Positions 40,057-44,818 of a DNA stretch of 44,818 nucleotides are shown here, one piece after another; the first letter of the stretch is position 1; each line of letters starts with the position of its first letter. The translations under genes were made by a program, and so were the position numbers. This DNA is from Candidatus Alloenteromonas pullicola. GTDB taxonomy: Bacteria > Bacillota_I > Bacilli_A > RFN20 > CAG-826. The stretch is taken from assembly GCA_018714785.1 (NCBI GenBank), contig DVMV01000008.1:1-44818 (forward strand), given 5' to 3'. The notes beneath the pieces were generated by a model that was not told the origin of the DNA, did not search any database, and worked only from the letters and a program-made list of their open reading frames with translations.

Positions 40057-40062
40057 GATAAT
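40057..40062 (+). promoter_or_regulatory. -10 box of the GH3 gene
   Basis: GATAAT lies eight bases before ATG 40071, with TTTATA (40034-40039) as a weak -35 at 17 bases. It is divergent from the minus-strand promoter about 40 bases away. Confidence 0.5.
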
Positions 40063-40070
40063 TCCCCCGT

Positions 40071-42461
40071 ATGAGGAAAAAGAACAAGAACGCCGGAGGA
40101 CCGGCGATACCGCTGGAGGAGAAGATCGGCCTCCTGTATGGAGACGGGAACTGGAAGACGCACGGCTCGCCTACCCTCAACCTAAGCGGCGTCGTGATGC
40201 GCGATGGCCCTTTGGGCCTGCGCGACATCGATGATTCGGGCATGCTCGATGGGGCCAAGACCAACAAGGCCACCTGCTACCCAGCCCCCTGCCTTACCGC
40301 CTGCAGCTTCGACGTCGATCTGCTATCTAGGATCGGCGAGTCGATTGGCAAGGAATGCCGACACCGGGGAATAGACGTTTTGCTCGCCCCGGGAGTCAAT
40401 ATCAAGCGTAATCCGCTGTGCGGCCGCAATTTTGAATATTATTCCGAGGACCCTTTGCTCGCGGGGAAGCTTGGCGCCGCCTTCATCAACGGCATCCAGA
40501 AGCAGGGCGTCGGGGCTTGCCTGAAGCATTTCGCGTGCAATTCGCAAGAGACCGGGAGAATGGTCAACGACTCGATAATCGACGACCGCGCGCTCCACGA
40601 GATTTACCTGCGGGCTTTCTCGATTGCCGTGAAGGAAGCCGACCCATGGATGGTGATGTCGTCCTACAACAAGGTAAACGGGGAATACGCTTGCTCTTCC
40701 GAGTTCTTGCTCAAGCAAACTCTGCGCGCGGATTGGGGCTACGAGGGCGTCGTCGTTTCGGATTGGGGCGCCTCCGCCCATTACGTCGACGACCACAACC
40801 GCGGCCTCGACGTGGAGATGCCGTGCACGGTAAGCCGCGCCAAGGACCTAACGAAGGCGTATAAGCACGGCAAGCTAAGCCGGCAATCGCTGGATGAATG
40901 CGCAACCCACGTGGTATCGCTGTTGGAAAAAGCCGACAAAGGGAGGAAGCGCAAGGACGCATTCGATGAGCAGGAAGCCGATGCCTTGGCCCTAGAAGCT
41001 GCCACCAAGAGCATGGTATTGCTGCAAAACGACGGTATTTTGCCGCTTAAGAAATCCAATAAGGCCGTATATGTCGGCGAATTGGCCAAGAGCATCAGAA
41101 TCGTTGGCGGCGGGTCGAGCTGCGTCAACGCTCGCAAAACCCCCTCATTCATAGCGGGATTGGCCGAAAGCGACAAATACGCTCAAGGATATCGGCTTGA
41201 CGGGAAGGAAGATGAAACGCTCCGAATCGAGGCGGCCGACATTGCCTCTAAAGCCGACGTCGTGGTCCTGTTCATGGGACTCTCGGAGGCCGACGAATCG
41301 GAAGGCTTCGATCGCGAGTCGCTGTCTTTGCCGGAGGTGCAGCTGCACCTATTCGAGTCGATCTACGCGGTAAACCAGAACATAGTCGTCGTCCTCAACG
41401 TGGGTTCCCCGGTCGAACTGCCGTTCGCCGACCGCTGCAAGGCGATTCTGTTGGCCTACCTGCCTGGTCAGGATGGGGCCGAGGCGATAAGGGCGGTGCT
41501 GTCGGGTGAGGTTTCGCCTTCCGGGAAGCTGGCCGAGACCTGGCCCATCCATCTTTCCGACGTCCCCTCTTTCGGCTTCTATCCTGGCACATTGACGCAA
41601 TCGGAGTATCGCGAATCAATCTACGTCGGATATCGATACTATTGTTCAAGCGACGTCCCGGTCCGCTTCCCGTTTGGCCATGGGCTTAGCTATGCGAAGT
41701 TCAAATACGGAAAGTTGACGCTGTCGGATAAAGCGATAGACCGCGATGGAAAGATCAAAGCCACGATCGACGTGACCAATAACAGCGCCAAGCCCAGCGA
41801 GCTGGTTGTTGAGCTTTACGCTTCGCCCTGCGAAGGCAACGTGTTCAAGGCCAAGCGGTCGCTCATCGATTTCAAGAAGCAGCTCATCGGGGCCAAGGAA
41901 ACGAAGACCTATGAGTTCGAGATCCCCTACGATGCGTTCTCCCATTACGACATCGGCTCGGGGGCGTTTGAGGTCGAAGGCGGCAAATACGCCATCGAGG
42001 TCGGCGAAAGCGCGACCTCGATAGTCTCCAAGGCCATCATAAAGGTCAAAAGCGACGTCGAGTTCGAGCTTCGCCGCTCGGAGCTGCCGAATTACTACAA
42101 CCTCCCTGAGCATGGATTCATGCAGTCCGACGTCGATTTCGAGCATCTGCTTGGCCATCCGGTCCAGCTGCCGCGCGATTCCCGGGCCCGCCCATATACC
42201 ACCTCGTCCACCTTCGGCGACATCGGCTCCACCTTCATCGGCAAGATAATCAACAAGAAGGCCCATGGGCCCAACACCTATTCGGTTTCCGAGTCCGAAT
42301 CGGAGATGATCAAGCGGTCCATCGATTCCACTCCGATAAGGTGCATGCATATGCACGGATATAAGTCCAAGACCATCCTCGCGATAGTCGATATGGCCAA
42401 CGGGCACTATTTCAAAGCCTTGCTTCATTTCATCTTCGGGGTTGGCGTCCGTGATCTTTGA
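40071..42461 (+). CDS. Glycoside hydrolase family 3 beta-glycosidase (beta-glucosidase-like)
   Basis: The 796-residue protein has the GH3 domain order. The N-terminal TIM-barrel part includes LAPGVNIKRNPLCGRNFEYYSEDP, KHFACNSQE and the nucleophile D231 in VVVSDWGA. The alpha/beta sandwich part has GLSEADESEGFDRESLSLP, and the fibronectin-like part is seen in FPFGHGLSYAKF and DVTNNSAKPSELVVELY. The C-terminal tail of about 100 residues is of the type seen in many GH3 proteins. No signal peptide is present, so it acts inside the cell on imported glycosides, likely glucosides, but substrate specificity cannot be read from sequence. It overlaps the hydrolase gene at its 3' end. The N-terminus KKNKNAGGPAIP is short and basic. 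Confidence 0.9.
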   Translation: MRKKNKNAGGPAIPLEEKIGLLYGDGNWKTHGSPTLNLSGVVMRDGPLGLRDIDDSGMLDGAKTNKATCYPAPCLTACSFDVDLLSRIGESIGKECRHRGIDVLLAPGVNIKRNPLCGRNFEYYSEDPLLAGKLGAAFINGIQKQGVGACLKHFACNSQETGRMVNDSIIDDRALHEIYLRAFSIAVKEADPWMVMSSYNKVNGEYACSSEFLLKQTLRADWGYEGVVVSDWGASAHYVDDHNRGLDVEMPCTVSRAKDLTKAYKHGKLSRQSLDECATHVVSLLEKADKGRKRKDAFDEQEADALALEAATKSMVLLQNDGILPLKKSNKAVYVGELAKSIRIVGGGSSCVNARKTPSFIAGLAESDKYAQGYRLDGKEDETLRIEAADIASKADVVVLFMGLSEADESEGFDRESLSLPEVQLHLFESIYAVNQNIVVVLNVGSPVELPFADRCKAILLAYLPGQDGAEAIRAVLSGEVSPSGKLAETWPIHLSDVPSFGFYPGTLTQSEYRESIYVGYRYYCSSDVPVRFPFGHGLSYAKFKYGKLTLSDKAIDRDGKIKATIDVTNNSAKPSELVVELYASPCEGNVFKAKRSLIDFKKQLIGAKETKTYEFEIPYDAFSHYDIGSGAFEVEGGKYAIEVGESATSIVSKAIIKVKSDVEFELRRSELPNYYNLPEHGFMQSDVDFEHLLGHPVQLPRDSRARPYTTSSTFGDIGSTFIGKIINKKAHGPNTYSVSESESEMIKRSIDSTPIRCMHMHGYKSKTILAIVDMANGHYFKALLHFIFGVGVRDL

Positions 42462-43383
42462 TTCGCTTCTGTCCAAGGCGTTTGGCAAAGCGATGGGGCG
42501 AGGCGATGGATTGCCTAGCCTCCGCTACTTCCCTTTGTCTTATTTCCAAGTCGCATCCAAGCCCTTCTCCTTCGTCTCGGAAGGCCGCTTGCTCCGCGGC
42601 GAGGCATGCTTCCCCGCCGTCGAGCCGAAGGCGGTCATCGTCTTCTTCCATGGCCTAGGCGCGGGATATACCTCCTATTCGCCGGAGATCGCATCCATGG
42701 TCAAGGCGGGATATCTGGTCTATTGCTTCGATTACACTGGCTGTATGCAGTCGGAGGGCAGCTCGATGGTCGATCTTGGCCACCCGATTTTGGACATCAG
42801 GGCGTTCTTTTCCTTCCTCGATGGGGAAGAAATCGCCAAGGGGAAGGCGCGATTCGCCTTGGGCCATTCCTGGGGCGGCTACATGGCTTTGCATTCGCTC
42901 TACGATGAAAAATACGGGATAAGCCGCTCCGTGAGCCTAGCGGGCTTCATCGACCTGGCCGGCATAGTCGAGCACACCGCTCCCAATATGTCCAAGCTAG
43001 ACGGAGCGCTTCGCCACTACTTCCGGAAAAGATATGGCGCGGCGGCGGGGCAAAGTGCGACTACCTTCCTCAAAGAAGCGACTGGCAAGCGGCTCCTATA
43101 CATCGCCTCGCCCAACGACGACATGGTTCCTTATAAGGATAACTTCATCCCCTTAAGGGATTCTTTGGGAGGCAAGGAGGGGTTCGAATTCATCTGCCTG
43201 CCCAATAAAGGACACCAGCCTTATTGGAGCGACGATGCTGTAGCCTATTTCCGCGACATCATGGCCAAGGCCAGGCCTTCGCACCTCGACCGCGACGTCT
43301 CGATCGGCATCGATTTTGCCCGTCTGCAGCAAGACGATGAAAAAGTGATTAAAACCATAATCGACTTTTTCTCTCGAGGGTAG
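42451..43383 (+). CDS. Alpha/beta-hydrolase family protein (serine hydrolase)
   Basis: The product has about 310 residues. The oxyanion segment is VIVFFHGLGAGYTSYS, the nucleophile is S140 in LGHSWGGY, the acid is in SPNDDMVP, and the base is in NKGHQPYW. This is an esterase/lipase-type fold, and family members include acetylxylan or monoglyceride lipases; the substrate here is unknown. Translation may start at GTG 42451 or TTG 42442; both lie inside the end of the GH3 gene, so the two are co-transcribed. Co-expression with a GH3 enzyme hints at removing an acyl group from a glycoside, as an inference only. It ends 15 bases before tRNA-Leu. Confidence 0.82.
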   Translation: MIFDSLLSKAFGKAMGRGDGLPSLRYFPLSYFQVASKPFSFVSEGRLLRGEACFPAVEPKAVIVFFHGLGAGYTSYSPEIASMVKAGYLVYCFDYTGCMQSEGSSMVDLGHPILDIRAFFSFLDGEEIAKGKARFALGHSWGGYMALHSLYDEKYGISRSVSLAGFIDLAGIVEHTAPNMSKLDGALRHYFRKRYGAAAGQSATTFLKEATGKRLLYIASPNDDMVPYKDNFIPLRDSLGGKEGFEFICLPNKGHQPYWSDDAVAYFRDIMAKARPSHLDRDVSIGIDFARLQQDDEKVIKTIIDFFSRG

Positions 43384-43389
43384 TAATAT
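43361..43389 (+). promoter_or_regulatory. Possible promoter of the tRNA-Leu/tRNA-Arg pair
   Basis: TCGACT (43361-43366) and TAATAT (43384-43389) with a 17-base spacer, about nine bases before tRNA-Leu. Confidence 0.55.
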
Positions 43390-43398
43390 ATGGCGCGT

Positions 43399-43483
43399 GC
43401 ACTGGTGGCGGAATTGGTATACGCGCTAGTCTCAGGAGCTAGTCGGGAAACCGGTGTGAGTTCGACTCTCATCCAGTGCACCA
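43399..43483 (+). tRNA. tRNA-Leu (anticodon CAG)
   Basis: The 85-base class II tRNA has acceptor GCACTGG/CCAGTGC with encoded ACCA, D-arm TGGCGG...TACGCG, anticodon stem CTAGT/GCTAG with loop CTCAGGA (anticodon CAG, codon CTG), a long variable arm and a T-arm with TTCGACT. Confidence 0.93.
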
Positions 43484-43488
43484 TCTTT

Positions 43489-43565
43489 GCGCTCATAGCT
43501 CAGTTGGATAGAGTGCAAGCCTCCGAAGCTTGAGGTCAGGCGTTCGAGTCGCCTTGGGCGCACCA
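43489..43565 (+). tRNA. tRNA-Arg (anticodon CCG)
   Basis: The 77-base cloverleaf has acceptor GCGCTCA/TGGGCGC, an encoded ACCA end, anticodon stem CAAGC/GCTTG with loop CTCCGAA and a T-arm AGGCG-TTCGAGT-CGCCT. Anticodon CCG reads CGG. It lies 5 bases after tRNA-Leu, so they form one transcript. It is the likely attachment site of the element to its right. Confidence 0.95.
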
Positions 43566-43577
43566 AATGCCATTAAG

Positions 43578-43600
43578 TCCCGATTCAATCGGGATTTTTT
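43578..43600 (+). terminator. Terminator after the tRNA pair
   Basis: TCCCGAT (43578-43584), loop TCA, ATCGGGA (43588-43594), then six T residues. Confidence 0.9.
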
Positions 43601-43607
43601 GTTGCGT

Positions 43608-43639
43608 GTAAGACATTTTGTAAGACATTTTGTAAGACA
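43608..43639 (+). repeat. Tandem 12-mer repeats (2.7 copies) near the att site
   Basis: GTAAGACATTTT occurs at 43608-43619 and 43620-43631, with a partial third copy from 43632. Repeats of this size between att core and integrase are candidate arm-type binding sites for the integrase. Confidence 0.7.
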
Positions 43640-43654
43640 ATTTTCTTTGGCTGA

Positions 43655-44776
43655 CTATTTCTTGCCCGAAAAAAGCGATTCGACCATGTCGGATGTTTCG
43701 TTCGGGAACAAATGAGAATATGTGTCCAGCGTTTCCTTAACGGATGCATGGCGAAGATGCTTTGCGACCAGAAGAGGGCCCATTCCGGCATGGATGAGGT
43801 GAGAGGCGCAGCTGTGGCGCAATCCATGGAATCTTATGAAAGGAACCCCGGATATGTCTATGTGTTTCTTCATCACCCTCCTTATGGTCGTCCTTGACGT
43901 TCTTCGTCCGGGAAAGAACATCCAATCTTCTGGCGATGCGGCGAAGTCCCTCATGAAAACGGTGAGCTCATCAGAAAGCCATCTGGGTATTGAGACTATC
44001 CCATTGGAACTGTAATTCTTTGGGGTTGAAACGTTTCCAGCATTATCGATGGCCTTGTTTATAGATATTGTCTTGGAGTTTGGATCGAAATCCCTCCAGG
44101 TTAAGGCCAGGAGCTCGCCGAGGCGAAGACCACATACGTACGTAACCAGGAAAAGCGTTCTGAAAGGGTCACCTTCGTCGAAGGATGATACGAATTTGCT
44201 CCATTCCTCGTCGGTCCAAAAGGAGAGCCTTTCCTTTGGGAGGGCTTCAGGGAAATGCCTAAGAGCGTTCTTGCACTTTGTTACACGCTCAAACGTAATC
44301 AGATCGGCCTCGCCAGCTTTATCTACAAGCTGCTTTGTAGCTAGGAGGATCTTGTTTTTCCACCCAGCCGTTAGGCTCAACGAAGAAACATAACTTCTAA
44401 AGCCAGAAAGAGCAGACGGTGTCAGAGCGTCTTTTGCTTTTACCGACCGCGCAAAATAGGACTTTATGTATTTTTCCAAAATATGCTCTTTGTGATACGC
44501 CGTTTGGAATTTGTATTCCGTTCTCCAAGCAGCGATGGTTTGGTCTACGACTGACCACATGCTTACGTCTTTGCTTTTGGCTGAGGCCCTTTGCGCCGCT
44601 TTTTGGCGCTTGGAATCCTTCACCATGGCCTCTTCGATACGCTCTACGTATCGCTTGCCCCTTTCCTTCGTCCAGTTACGGTTATAGACGGAGACGGTCT
44701 TATATGATCCGTCCTCTCTCTTTATTTTGTAGCATATGAAAAAACGTTTTCGCTCGCTGCTCCAATGAACCGACAT
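43655..44776 (-). CDS. Tyrosine-type site-specific integrase
   Basis: The 373-residue protein is a phage/ICE-type integrase. The N-terminal part (about 1-65, MSVHWSSERKRFFICYKI onward) looks like an arm-binding AP2-like domain. A SAM-like core-binding domain covers about 75-180. The catalytic domain has the first Arg in CGLRLGELLALTW, HGLRHSCASHL with the second His-Arg box, LRHASVKETLDTYSHL with the final catalytic tyrosine, and a short tail. AGGAGGAAA precedes ATG 44776. The gene reads toward tRNA-Arg and stops 90 bases from it. It resembles a mobile-element integrase rather than XerC, which is encoded at 21547. High confidence for family. Confidence 0.92.
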   Translation of the reverse strand: MSVHWSSERKRFFICYKIKREDGSYKTVSVYNRNWTKERGKRYVERIEEAMVKDSKRQKAAQRASAKSKDVSMWSVVDQTIAAWRTEYKFQTAYHKEHILEKYIKSYFARSVKAKDALTPSALSGFRSYVSSLSLTAGWKNKILLATKQLVDKAGEADLITFERVTKCKNALRHFPEALPKERLSFWTDEEWSKFVSSFDEGDPFRTLFLVTYVCGLRLGELLALTWRDFDPNSKTISINKAIDNAGNVSTPKNYSSNGIVSIPRWLSDELTVFMRDFAASPEDWMFFPGRRTSRTTIRRVMKKHIDISGVPFIRFHGLRHSCASHLIHAGMGPLLVAKHLRHASVKETLDTYSHLFPNETSDMVESLFSGKK

Positions 44777-44818
44777 TCCAATTTCCTCCTGTTAACGCTT
44801 GAGAAAACAAAAAGGAAT

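Larger units (their letters stand above)
43541..44818. mobile_element. Left end of a tRNA-Arg-associated integrative element (incomplete)
   Basis: A tyrosine integrase lies immediately to the right of tRNA-Arg(CCG), with short tandem repeats in between. This is the standard arrangement of integrative elements that insert in the 3' end of a tRNA gene. The left attachment core would lie in the tRNA 3' half (about 43541-43565). The right end and cargo are beyond the window. Confidence 0.6.

Noticed and set aside
43608-43639. The 12-mer tandem repeat as a CRISPR array
   Set aside because: Units are contiguous without spacers and too short.

Overview
The window is chromosomal DNA from a GC-rich member of the Bacillota (Firmicutes), most likely a Bacilli/Erysipelotrichia-type lineage known mainly from uncultured genomes. 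The evidence is a PolC-type replicative polymerase, an Asp23-FakA pair, YlxM, RbgA, KhpA and DprA, and a gene order that follows the Bacillus subtilis yloU to polC region almost step by step. The species cannot be named from this sequence. There is no rRNA, no CRISPR array and no insertion sequence.

Layout. Bases 2-1946 hold the 3' end of a membrane-anchored surface protein with a possible starch-binding module, then a sugar isomerase-like gene. Bases 2025-9519 form the asp23-fakA-recG-rnc-ftsY-ylxM-ffh block. Bases 9523-12237 are an unknown membrane protein and LemA, which are not part of this block in B. subtilis. Bases 12280-14137 carry rpsP-khpA-rimM-trmD on the minus strand, inverted relative to the usual order. 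A structured leader and rplS diverge from it. Bases 14783-34577 are lepB, rbgA, rnhB, dprA, topA, trmFO, xerC, rpsB, tsf, pyrH, frr, uppS, cdsA, dxr, rseP and polC. After tRNA-Pro (34614) the window becomes accessory: an SPFH/zinc-ribbon trio, tRNA-Arg, a PII-like protein, a cyclophilin, a sugar acetyltransferase, tRNA-Ala, a decayed stretch (truncated XRE regulator, small membrane protein, ArsR, thioredoxin remnant), a GH3 glycosidase with an alpha/beta hydrolase, and tRNA-Leu plus tRNA-Arg. The window ends in a tyrosine integrase next to that tRNA-Arg, the likely left edge of an integrated element.

How the genes work together. The core covers ribosome assembly and translation (rpsP, rimM, trmD, rplS, rbgA, rpsB, tsf, frr, khpA, trmFO), protein targeting and membrane proteolysis (ffh, ylxM, ftsY, lepB, rseP), DNA maintenance (recG, rnhB, dprA, topA, xerC, polC), and lipid or isoprenoid synthesis (fakA, uppS, cdsA, dxr).

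Most striking observation. Many first genes of transcription units have a -10 hexamer only 6-10 bases before the ATG and no Shine-Dalgarno sequence. These are the isomerase-like gene, recG, rnc, lepB, rbgA, topA, uppS, the GH3 gene and a minus-strand orphan. Genes inside operons do have Shine-Dalgarno sequences. This points to widespread leaderless mRNAs, which is unusual for a Firmicute.
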